From contig JAVBLC010000003.1 in assembly GCA_031553805.1 (NCBI GenBank), forward strand, positions 1 through 64,000: DNA of 64,000 bases, read 5' to 3'. This document shows positions 1 to 6,932 of this stretch, piece by piece; the first letter of the stretch is position 1; each line of letters starts with the position of its first letter. The DNA is from JAITVB01 sp031553805. Lineage in GTDB: Bacteria; Bacteroidota; Bacteroidia; Bacteroidales; Rikenellaceae. The notes under the pieces were generated by a model. The model had not been told where the DNA came from, searched no databases, and was given only the letters and a program-made list of their open reading frames with translations. A program made the position numbers and the translations under genes.

Positions 1-31
1 ATGCTTTCCTGGCGCTATTGGTGCATGGGGC

Positions 32-339
32 CGGCTTCAACGGCCCATTTTTATAAAATGCGGCACCAACCTACCCCGTTACTTCCGCACGGGGTTTGGT
101 TGGTGCCGCTAAATTATGTATTCCTTGATCTGCCTTGCTTAGGTTTAGTAAAGGTTTTAGAGAGGAGAAGCTCTTTTCCGAAGCAACGATCGAGAACTCG
201 ATGCGTTACAGGAAAAGAGCTTCTCCTCTCTAAAACTTTTGGTAAGGCCGAATAACGTAAATCAGGAGAAACGAAATTTCGCTTCGCTGCGGTCCGCAGT
301 AAAGTTTTTGAGGTACTTTTTAGAAGAAGTGCCAGTCGG
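32..339. repeat. Nested-hairpin dispersed repeat, copy 1 (divergent)
   Basis: A large inverted repeat dominates this stretch. Arms at 150-179 and 211-240 pair over 30 nt with one G-T wobble and enclose a 31-nt loop (180-210). The loop resembles that of copy 3 near 46375-46406, but the arms differ in sequence from copies 2 and 3 while staying complementary. The left flank holds a second hairpin (60-71 with 98-109) where copies 2 and 3 have a different small hairpin. The right end keeps the family pattern TTTTTGAGGTACTTTTT then GTGCCAGTC. It ends about 14 bp from the stop codon of the leftward kinase gene. The left neighbour is outside the window. The open frame across 1-255 follows the palindromes and is not called a gene. 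Confidence 0.75.
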
Positions 340-353
340 AACTTGTCGACTCT

Positions 354-1487
354 CTATCTGAAAAGGTTATCTCCCCAGGGGTAGCTGCCGGGCTTGATGG
401 TGAAGTGGATGGTTGGGTTGGCGGCGGGGGCGAGGCGGACTACGCCGGGGGTGATTTCGTTGACTACTTCGAAGCGGTTCCAACCCAGACGGCGCATGGT
501 TTCGAAGGCTGTTGCGCCGCCTTCGACGATCAGTTCGGCGGGTTGACGGGCGGCCATCAGGTTGACTATGGCTTGGGCCATGGTGCCGCGCAGGCGCTCG
601 GCGAAGGCTTTTCCGCCTTCCGAGGGGTGTCCGACGGCGATGACGATCGATCCGGCTTCGCGGTAGTTTTCAGTTAATTGTGCGACCCAGCGGTCGGCTT
701 CGACCCGACCTTCGAACAGGTCGCGGGGCATCGGGCAGACAGGGATGGTGTGTTGTTTGACGTAGGGGAACTCAGCGATCCCGTGGTCGGCTGTGCTGCC
801 ACAGGCTACGATTACGGGTGCGCCTTGCAATCCTTCGAATTTCGCCGCCGCTTTTTCGGAATGGCCCAGTGAGGCGAGGCAAGCGGCAAAAAAGTCGGCT
901 CCTCCGGCGGGCAATATACCTGATCCGATCCGGCGGGCGTAGACGGAAAGGTCGTCGGACGAAGCGGCATTTCCGATAAAGATGCCTTTCCCTTTGATCG
1001 GCGCATTGGCGTCGATCACTTGCCCCTCGCCGAGGATTTCGGTGACCGAAGCCGTGCGGGCCGGGAATTCGGGGTCGTTGCGGAATTCGGTCTGGTCAAG
1101 GGGAATGTTGTTGATGAAATATCGGCCGCCCTGAATCACCCGCCCCCGCGAAGGGTTTTCGGGGAGATAGAGCGCCTGCCCGAAACCTGTTTCGGCCATC
1201 AGCGCGTGGAGTTCGGCGGCAACGTGCCCCCGCAATACAGAGTCGGTTTTCTTGAAAAAATTTCGAAACCCCATCGCGAATAAGTCGCATCCTATGCGGT
1301 GCGAAACGTTGACTGCCTCCGCTCGCCCCATCGACCGGGTGTCGGTCGCCACGACCAACAGGTCGTAGCCCGCCAATCGAGCCGGTTCGACGGCTTCGGT
1401 GGCGAGGGCCACCCGGAGCCCGAAACGCAACCCCACGCCTGCCAGTTCGGCAGCGCCGGTGATGTCGTCGGCAATGAGCGCAATCAT
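354..1487 (-). CDS. DUF1537 four-carbon acid sugar kinase (tetronate kinase-like)
   Basis: A 377-residue protein of the DUF1537 family, which phosphorylates four-carbon sugar acids such as D-threonate and D-erythronate at the terminal hydroxyl using ATP. The family N-terminal motif IADDITGA is at residues 5-12. Towards the C-terminus are EGGATAF and the closing KPGSYPWGD, which form the nucleotide-binding part. The length fits a short family member (commonly 380-430). It is the last gene of a leftward operon, 14 nt after a PdxA2-like dehydrogenase. That pairing is the hallmark of tetronate catabolism: kinase, then 4-phospho-tetronate dehydrogenase giving dihydroxyacetone phosphate and CO2. 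The exact substrate stereochemistry cannot be read from sequence. Confidence 0.88.
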   Translation of the reverse strand: MIALIADDITGAAELAGVGLRFGLRVALATEAVEPARLAGYDLLVVATDTRSMGRAEAVNVSHRIGCDLFAMGFRNFFKKTDSVLRGHVAAELHALMAETGFGQALYLPENPSRGRVIQGGRYFINNIPLDQTEFRNDPEFPARTASVTEILGEGQVIDANAPIKGKGIFIGNAASSDDLSVYARRIGSGILPAGGADFFAACLASLGHSEKAAAKFEGLQGAPVIVACGSTADHGIAEFPYVKQHTIPVCPMPRDLFEGRVEADRWVAQLTENYREAGSIVIAVGHPSEGGKAFAERLRGTMAQAIVNLMAARQPAELIVEGGATAFETMRRLGWNRFEVVNEITPGVVRLAPAANPTIHFTIKPGSYPWGDNLFR

Positions 1488-1501
1488 CGCTATCGGTGTG
1501 G

Positions 1502-2533
1502 TTATCGTTTGCGGTTGGCAGCCATCCGGGCTGCGTAGTCGATCGAAAGCAGCAGTGCGTCGGGACTGGCAATGCCCTGCCCCGCTACGTCGAACGCCGT
1601 CCCGTGGTCGACCGACACGCGGATGATCGGCAGCCCGAGGGTGATGTTGACCCCCTCGACGCTCGACATCCGGCCCGTAGCCGGGTTCCAGTTGAATCCC
1701 ACCACCTTGAACGGGATGTGCCCCTGGTCGTGGTACATCGCCACACAGCCGTCATATTGGCCGCACTTGGCCTTGGCAAAAAGCGTGTCGGGCGGCACCG
1801 GGCCGTCGACGTTGAAGCCGCGTCCCTTGAGCTCTTCGACCGCCGGGATGATCTCCTTCTCCTCTTCCCAGCCGAACAGGCCGCCGTCTGAGGAGTGAGG
1901 ATTGAGGCCGGCGATGCCGATGCGGGGGTTGGCGATGCCGAATTGGCGGCAGGCGTCGTCCAACAGTTCGGTGACGGCGATGATCCGCTCTTTCTTGACC
2001 AGGTTGCACGCCTGGCGCAGCGGCACGTGGGTCGACACGTGGATCACCCGCATGACGGCGTCGGCCAGCAGCATCGCGTATTTTTTCGTGCCTGTGAAGT
2101 GGGCGTAGATCTCGGTGTGACCGTCGTAGTGGTGGCCGGCCAGGTTGATCGCCTCCTTGTTGATCGGGCCGGTGACGGTGGCGTCGACGTCGTTCTTCAT
2201 CGCCAGCTCGATCGCCGTGCGCACAGCTTCGAAAGCGGCGTTGCCCGCTTGGGCCGACACCTTTCCGGTTTCGAGCGTGGCGAGGTCGACGTTTTTCAGG
2301 TCGAAAACGTCGATCGTGCCGAATTCGAACCGGGCGTCGGCTACCGCGTTGATCGGGCGCACGGTCAGCGGCAGGTTTAATAGCTTTACAGCGCGTTCGA
2401 TCACTGCGGCGTCGCCTGTGATCAACGGCCTACATTTACTGTAAACCTCTTTTTCGAAAAATGCTTTGGCGGCGATTTCGGGCCCGATCCCCGCGGGATC
2501 GCCCATCGTGATGGCTATGATCGGTAAGGTCAT
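1502..2533 (-). CDS. pdxA2: PdxA2-like 4-phospho-tetronate 3-dehydrogenase
   Basis: A 343-residue member of the PdxA family (NAD-dependent, metal-requiring). MGDPAGIGPE is at residues 10-19. The three family metal-ligand histidine motifs are present: GHTE, NPHSSDGG and YHDQGHIPFK. The start is the ATG at 2531-2533, because the family begins with a short beta strand before MGDPAG; the open frame continues upstream but overlaps the alcohol dehydrogenase gene. True PdxA acts in vitamin B6 synthesis. Here the adjacent DUF1537 kinase and the lack of other pdx genes favour the PdxA2 role, oxidising 4-phospho-D-threonate or -erythronate at C3 with spontaneous decarboxylation to dihydroxyacetone phosphate. 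The assignment rests on context as well as homology. Confidence 0.85.
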   Translation of the reverse strand: MTLPIIAITMGDPAGIGPEIAAKAFFEKEVYSKCRPLITGDAAVIERAVKLLNLPLTVRPINAVADARFEFGTIDVFDLKNVDLATLETGKVSAQAGNAAFEAVRTAIELAMKNDVDATVTGPINKEAINLAGHHYDGHTEIYAHFTGTKKYAMLLADAVMRVIHVSTHVPLRQACNLVKKERIIAVTELLDDACRQFGIANPRIGIAGLNPHSSDGGLFGWEEEKEIIPAVEELKGRGFNVDGPVPPDTLFAKAKCGQYDGCVAMYHDQGHIPFKVVGFNWNPATGRMSSVEGVNITLGLPIIRVSVDHGTAFDVAGQGIASPDALLLSIDYAARMAANRKR

Positions 2534-2547
2534 GTCGTTACAGGAAA

Positions 2548-3693
2548 TCAATATAACTGGTAATAGATTTTCAATGCGTCTTCGCGGGTCACCTCGCGCG
2601 GGTTGTTTTTCAGCAGACGTTGTACCTCCATCGCTGCGGTGGCCATCCCTTCGACCGCCGAGCGGGGAACCCCCAGCGCGTCGAGCGAACAGGGGATGCC
2701 GCAATCTTTGGCCAATTGGTCGACGAATTTGATCCCGGCCAACGCCGTTTCTTCCAAGGTCGCTTTCGGCTCGATGCCGCAAGCGATGGCGATATCGGCA
2801 TACTTTTGCGGATCGGACGCCAGGTTGAATTGCATCACGGGCGGCAGCAGAATGGCGTTGGCCAGCCCGTGCGATACGTGGAACTCTCCACCGAGCGGGT
2901 AGGAGAGCGCGTGGACCGCCGCCGTATTGACCGGCCCGAGGCAAAAGCCGCCGTAGAGGCTGCCCAGCGCCAGCGCTTCGCGTGCCTCGAGGTCGGCCCC
3001 GTTTTTGACCGCCCGCAGCAGGTTGGCCGCGATCAGCCGGATGCCCGCCAGGGCATAGCTGTCGATCACCGGGTGGGCGAACTTGTTGGTGTAGGCCTCG
3101 ATGCAGTGCGAGAGGGCGTCCATCCCCGTTTCGGCCGTGAATTTGGCCGGTACGGTGAGCGTCAGCCGCGGGTCGATGTAGGCGGCGTCGGCCACCAGGT
3201 GGGGGCTGACGATCCCCTTTTTCAGGTTGTCCGTTTCGTCGAGCAGGATCGAGTTCGGGGAAACCTCGCTCCCCGTCCCGGCCGTCGTCGGGAGGCAGGC
3301 GAACCACACTCCGCGTGCGCGCAGGTTGCCCTGCCCAAAGCACGTTTCGACCGGCTGGTCGCTGTTCACGAGTGCCGCCACCAACTTGGCGGTGTCCAAC
3401 ACACTGCCGCCCCCGATGCCCACCACGCTGTCGGCGCCGAAACGGCGGGCGATTTCGAGGATGCCTTTGAAATCGGTCACGGTTGGCTCCTGGCGGATGC
3501 CGTCATAGACCTCGACTGTCACCCCGGCCTGCTGTAACCGCGCCATCAGCGGGGCAATCAGCGGCAGGATCGGAGGAGCTGTCAATAGAAACAATTTCGA
3601 AAAGCCCAATGTCAGAAAATCGTCGGCAAATCGGTTGGTACAACCGCTGCCAAAAACGATCTTCGGGGGTTGTAACAGCGTGATCTCTCTCAT
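2548..3693 (-). CDS. Iron-containing (group III) alcohol dehydrogenase
   Basis: A 381-residue Fe-dependent alcohol dehydrogenase. The nucleotide-binding loop GGGSVLD is at residues 94-100. TTAGTGSE (136-143) is the family signature. Predicted metal ligands are D192, H196, H261 and H275, spaced as in the family. It most likely reduces a short-chain aldehyde (glycolaldehyde, lactaldehyde or similar) or oxidises the matching alcohol with NAD(P)H. In this operon it could use the aldehyde released by the DHDPS-family aldolase. It lies 6 nt after the small exported protein gene and 14 nt before pdxA2, so co-transcription is nearly certain. The substrate is not determinable here. Confidence 0.88.
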   Translation of the reverse strand: MREITLLQPPKIVFGSGCTNRFADDFLTLGFSKLFLLTAPPILPLIAPLMARLQQAGVTVEVYDGIRQEPTVTDFKGILEIARRFGADSVVGIGGGSVLDTAKLVAALVNSDQPVETCFGQGNLRARGVWFACLPTTAGTGSEVSPNSILLDETDNLKKGIVSPHLVADAAYIDPRLTLTVPAKFTAETGMDALSHCIEAYTNKFAHPVIDSYALAGIRLIAANLLRAVKNGADLEAREALALGSLYGGFCLGPVNTAAVHALSYPLGGEFHVSHGLANAILLPPVMQFNLASDPQKYADIAIACGIEPKATLEETALAGIKFVDQLAKDCGIPCSLDALGVPRSAVEGMATAAMEVQRLLKNNPREVTREDALKIYYQLY

Positions 3694-3699
3694 ATCTCT

Positions 3700-4152
3700 T
3701 TATTCGTTATTAACCGTAAAAGCCCTTTTGTTGTTTGGGTCGTTGCGCATTCCCTCGAAGTAGGTGACCACGTCGAACGTTTTCGGGAGGTTGAGGCTGC
3801 CCTTGGGCGTGCCGTTCTCGATGTTGAAAAACAGCGTGATGAACCGCAGTTTGGGGTTCTTCTGTTCGAAAACAATCTTGTCGACGCGGAAAAAACTCAT
3901 CTCGTCCAGCGGTTTGTCCGAGGTCAGGGCGCCGAACCACACCTGGTCGTAACCCGCGGGGTCGTTGGGTGCGCCTTCGCGGTGTGAGTTGACCGAGAGC
4001 ACGACGAACGTCATGCCCTCCTTGGTCGTGAATTGGCGACTGGTGACCACTTCCGAACCCGGCTCCGGCGAGGTTTGTGCCTGGGCCCGCGGTGCGCCGG
4101 CCAGTCCCAGGAACAGAACGGCCAGCAAGGCATACCATGTGGTGGATTTCAT
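3700..4152 (-). CDS. Small exported protein of unknown function in sugar-acid operon
   Basis: A 150-residue protein whose first ~25 residues form a signal peptide (KSTT, then a hydrophobic stretch ending near AQAQ), so it is probably periplasmic. The mature part is ~125 residues, rich in F, V and K, with no Cys. I do not recognise the family. It sits between the symporter and the alcohol dehydrogenase with 6-7 nt gaps, so it belongs to the operon. A periplasmic partner in a sugar-acid operon could bind or process the substrate, but nothing in the sequence proves this. Its position between transport and catabolic genes is the only functional clue. Confidence 0.75.
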   Translation of the reverse strand: MKSTTWYALLAVLFLGLAGAPRAQAQTSPEPGSEVVTSRQFTTKEGMTFVVLSVNSHREGAPNDPAGYDQVWFGALTSDKPLDEMSFFRVDKIVFEQKNPKLRFITLFFNIENGTPKGSLNLPKTFDVVTYFEGMRNDPNNKRAFTVNNE

Positions 4153-4159
4153 AGGGGGG

Positions 4160-5719
4160 TTATGCGTTTTGTTTTTTCTCTTTCCGTTCTTTCAGGTAGC
4201 CGTAGATGGTCAGGTCGTCGGGAGCCAGTTCGCTTTTGAAGAAGAAGCTGGCAATCCACGCCACGATGAACAACACCACATGGCTGTAAACGCCCAGCAT
4301 ATACTTGTGGTGGGTGTAGTTGAACCCGAGGTCGAGGATTAGCTTGCCGTTGACCTTGGTCGAGGTCAACATTGCCCAGGCGGTGAAGAGCACCGCGGCG
4401 ACGATCCCGATGAACAGCCCCTGCTTATTGGCCCGCCGGCTCAGCAGCCCGAGCAGGAACAGACCCACGATCCCGGCCGAGAAGATGGCGTAGAGTTCGA
4501 AGACGATACCGAGCACTCCCTCGCCCCCCATGTGAGCATAGATCAGGGCGATGGCTACCGCTCCGGCACCGGTGCCGACCACGATCCAGCGGCCGATGCC
4601 CAGGCGTTTCTTATCCGTGCTTTTGGGGCGGAACCGGGCGTAAAAGTCCTGTACGCCGATCGCCGAAAGGCAGTTCATGTCGGCCGCCAGCGACGAAATG
4701 GCCGCCGCCAGCAGCGCGGCGATGATCAGTCCCACAACCCCCACCGGCAGTTGCGATCCAATGAAGAAAGGAAAAATGGCATCAGCTTTGATCCCCTCGG
4801 GCAGGGCGGGTGCCCCGGCGCGGTGGTAGAAGACGAACAGCCCGGTGCCGATGAACATAAACAACGCCCAGATGGGTACGCTCAGCCCCACGCCCAGGAA
4901 CGACGCCCGTTTGGCCGCCTTGTCGGTTTTGGCCGTCAGGTAGCGCTGCACGATGGTCTGGTCGGTGCCGTATTTCTGGATCGCGTAGAAGATACCGTTG
5001 AGTACCATCACGATAAAGGTCAGTTTCGTCAGGTCCCATTCATAAGGCCCGAAGTCGATCTTGTGGTACTCTTTGGCGATGTCGAAAAACTCGCCCGGCC
5101 CGCCTGTCGGTGCAAAGAGCAGGATCACAGCGCAAACTACTCCGCCGACGATCATCAGCAGTCCCTGGAACACGTCCATCCAGATCACCGCTTCCATCCC
5201 GCCGAGGAATGTGAGCACGGTGATGGCCACGCCCAGCACGAGAATGATCGTGAAGACGTCGATCCCCATAAAGGCCGAAACGGCTAGCGACACGAGGTAA
5301 AACACCGTTCCCATCTTCGAAAAATGGGTCAACGCAAAGGCGATCGAGCCGTACATCCGGGCGAAGAACCCGAAGCGGCGTTCGAAATATTCGTAAGTAC
5401 TCAGCTTGATCACACGGCGGAAGAGCGGCACGATGATCCCGATCAGCGCCACCAGCACGATGGGCACCATCAGCCCCTGTACGAGCAGGATCCAGTTGCC
5501 TGCATAAGCTGCGCCGGGGTAGGCGATGAACGTGACGCTGCTGATCAGCGTGGCAAAGATCGACAGGCCGATGGCCCAGGCCGGGATCTTGCCCCCGGCT
5601 TTGTAGTAGGTGTCGGTGGTTTTCTGCCGGTGAGCGAAGTAAATGCCGATGCCGACCACTGCCGCCACCGAGACGATGATGATTACATAGTCAATCCAAT
5701 GGATAATCGAATGTTCCAT
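4160..5719 (-). CDS. Sodium:solute symporter (SSS family)
   Basis: A 519-residue polytopic inner-membrane protein with about 13-14 hydrophobic segments. It starts with the typical SSS first helix (DYVIIIVSVAAVVGIGIY) followed by YYKAGGKIPAWAIGLSIFAT, where the AGGK-IPxW region is a family landmark. The tail is charged (KERKEKKQNA). SSS proteins import sugars, sugar acids, sialic acid or amino acids with sodium. In this operon it is the likely importer of the sugar acid degraded by the neighbouring kinase, dehydrogenase and aldolase. Pairing of an SSS symporter with a DHDPS-family aldolase also occurs in sialic acid loci, but no epimerase, N-acetylmannosamine kinase or sialidase is present. 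Confidence 0.9.
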   Translation of the reverse strand: MEHSIIHWIDYVIIIVSVAAVVGIGIYFAHRQKTTDTYYKAGGKIPAWAIGLSIFATLISSVTFIAYPGAAYAGNWILLVQGLMVPIVLVALIGIIVPLFRRVIKLSTYEYFERRFGFFARMYGSIAFALTHFSKMGTVFYLVSLAVSAFMGIDVFTIILVLGVAITVLTFLGGMEAVIWMDVFQGLLMIVGGVVCAVILLFAPTGGPGEFFDIAKEYHKIDFGPYEWDLTKLTFIVMVLNGIFYAIQKYGTDQTIVQRYLTAKTDKAAKRASFLGVGLSVPIWALFMFIGTGLFVFYHRAGAPALPEGIKADAIFPFFIGSQLPVGVVGLIIAALLAAAISSLAADMNCLSAIGVQDFYARFRPKSTDKKRLGIGRWIVVGTGAGAVAIALIYAHMGGEGVLGIVFELYAIFSAGIVGLFLLGLLSRRANKQGLFIGIVAAVLFTAWAMLTSTKVNGKLILDLGFNYTHHKYMLGVYSHVVLFIVAWIASFFFKSELAPDDLTIYGYLKERKEKKQNA

Positions 5720-5768
5720 AATGGGTTGGGGTTGGTTTTAGTTTGGGTTATTTTGCTTTGGGGGGTAT

Positions 5769-6665
5769 TTATTGCTTGATGGCTGCGGTGTGTTTGACGA
5801 TTTCGGCCTCTTCTTCGGTCGTCAGGCGGGTCAGGGGCGAAAGCATATGGCGTTCGCACAGCCCGACGGTCTGCATCATCACCTTGAGGGCGGCCAGCGA
5901 CTGGCCCAGCGAGCGGCCTTCCTGGTAGATGCGGGCGATGGCGTCGGTTTCGGTTTGCAGGCGAATGGCCTCGTCCATTTTTCCGGCCGCCGCGGCGTTG
6001 TATAAATCGGCGAACATTTCGGGCACGAAGTTGCCCGTGCTCGGCACGATGCCGTCGCCGCCCGCTCCGACACATTCGGCGCTCTTGGCTGCCCAGCCGA
6101 GGAAATAGGCAAATTTTTCGTTGCCTTTCGAAATCTCGAGGCATTGGTGCATCCGTTCTTCATCGCGCTCCGAATCCTTGAGCCCCACGATGTTGGGGTG
6201 CACGCTCAGGCGCTTGACGATTTCCACCGGGATCGACATGTGGGTGGTCGAGGTGATGTTATAGATCATCAGCGGCGCGGTGATGCCCTCGGCCAGGCGC
6301 ACGTAGTAGGCGTACATCTGCTCGGGAGTCAGCGCATAGTAGCTCGGCAGGGTAGCCACGATCGCATCGGCACCCAATTTGTGGTAGCGGTTGGCGGCTT
6401 CGATGTGTTCTTCGGTGCAGCATCCGTTCAGGCCGACGTAGATTTTCACCCGTCCGGCGGCGCTTTTGACGGCCTGTTCCACAAAAACGGCGGCCTGTTC
6501 TTTCGATACCGAGTTGCCTTCGCCCGTGGTGCCCATGATCAGCGGGGCCACGCCGCAGGAGCAAAAGCGTTGCATAATGCGGTCTACCGCTGTACGATCC
6601 ACTTTATGGTTCGCATCCACCGGGGTCACCATCGGAACCACGACGCCTTTGAAGTCTTTATACAT
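5769..6665 (-). CDS. Dihydrodipicolinate synthase-family aldolase
   Basis: A 298-residue class I aldolase of the DHDPS/N-acetylneuraminate lyase superfamily. GTTGEG is at residues 45-50, the catalytic tyrosine at Y135 (in IYN) and the Schiff-base lysine at K163 (in GLKD). The family condenses or cleaves pyruvate with an aldehyde. It is first in a six-gene leftward operon, 49 nt before the SSS symporter. This suggests cleavage of a 2-keto-(3-deoxy) sugar acid into pyruvate plus an aldehyde, which the Fe-type dehydrogenase could handle. A lysine-pathway DapA or sialate lyase role is possible but less consistent with the neighbours. Which sugar acid is used remains open. Confidence 0.85.
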   Translation of the reverse strand: MYKDFKGVVVPMVTPVDANHKVDRTAVDRIMQRFCSCGVAPLIMGTTGEGNSVSKEQAAVFVEQAVKSAAGRVKIYVGLNGCCTEEHIEAANRYHKLGADAIVATLPSYYALTPEQMYAYYVRLAEGITAPLMIYNITSTTHMSIPVEIVKRLSVHPNIVGLKDSERDEERMHQCLEISKGNEKFAYFLGWAAKSAECVGAGGDGIVPSTGNFVPEMFADLYNAAAAGKMDEAIRLQTETDAIARIYQEGRSLGQSLAALKVMMQTVGLCERHMLSPLTRLTTEEEAEIVKHTAAIKQ

Positions 6666-6788
6666 ATCCTGAGGTTTTAGATTTTCGTATTTACAAAGGA
6701 AACAAAAAAAAGCGAAAATTTTTCGAATAACCTCCGGAAATTGCGCATAAACCGTCCGCCTGCGGTGTCCCGGCTGCAGATTCCGTCA

Positions 6789-6876
6789 TTTTGTCAGTCA
6801 TTTTGTCAGAAGGCTGCCAAAAAACCGGCTTTTGTCACAAAAAATCACGAAAAATTCCGTTGGCATAAAGATTGTG
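6789..6876 (+). promoter_or_regulatory. Candidate sigma54-type promoter and upstream boxes of dnaK
   Basis: TTGGCATAAAGATTGT at 6860-6875 matches the sigma54 -24/-12 pattern (TTGGCAC-N5-TTGC), with the GG and G elements 12 nt apart; the -12 C is a T here. Upstream are three TTTTGTCA boxes (6789-6796, 6801-6808, 6830-6837), the first two forming a 12-nt tandem repeat. That is the layout expected for activator or repressor sites. No TAnnTTTG element in this region looked convincing. The call is by pattern only. Confidence 0.45.
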
Positions 6877-6932
6877 AAATTCAGTATCGCAAACAACGAA
6901 CAAAATTCAAAAAATCATAAAATTCAAAAACT

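Noticed and set aside
1..255. 84-residue open frame at the window start
   Set aside because: It runs through the hairpins of repeat copy 1; its sequence mirrors the palindromes and has no protein-like pattern.
1502..2533. PdxA of vitamin B6 synthesis
   Set aside because: Its tight coupling to a DUF1537 kinase and absence of pdxJ or other B6 genes favour the catabolic PdxA2 role.
5769..6665. Sialic acid lyase (nanA) call
   Set aside because: The fold and catalytic residues fit the superfamily, but no epimerase, ManNAc kinase or sialidase is present; neighbours point to tetronate-type acids.
6666..6932. CIRCE (HrcA) operator before dnaK
   Set aside because: No TTAGCACTC-N9-GAGTGCTAA-like repeat could be found.
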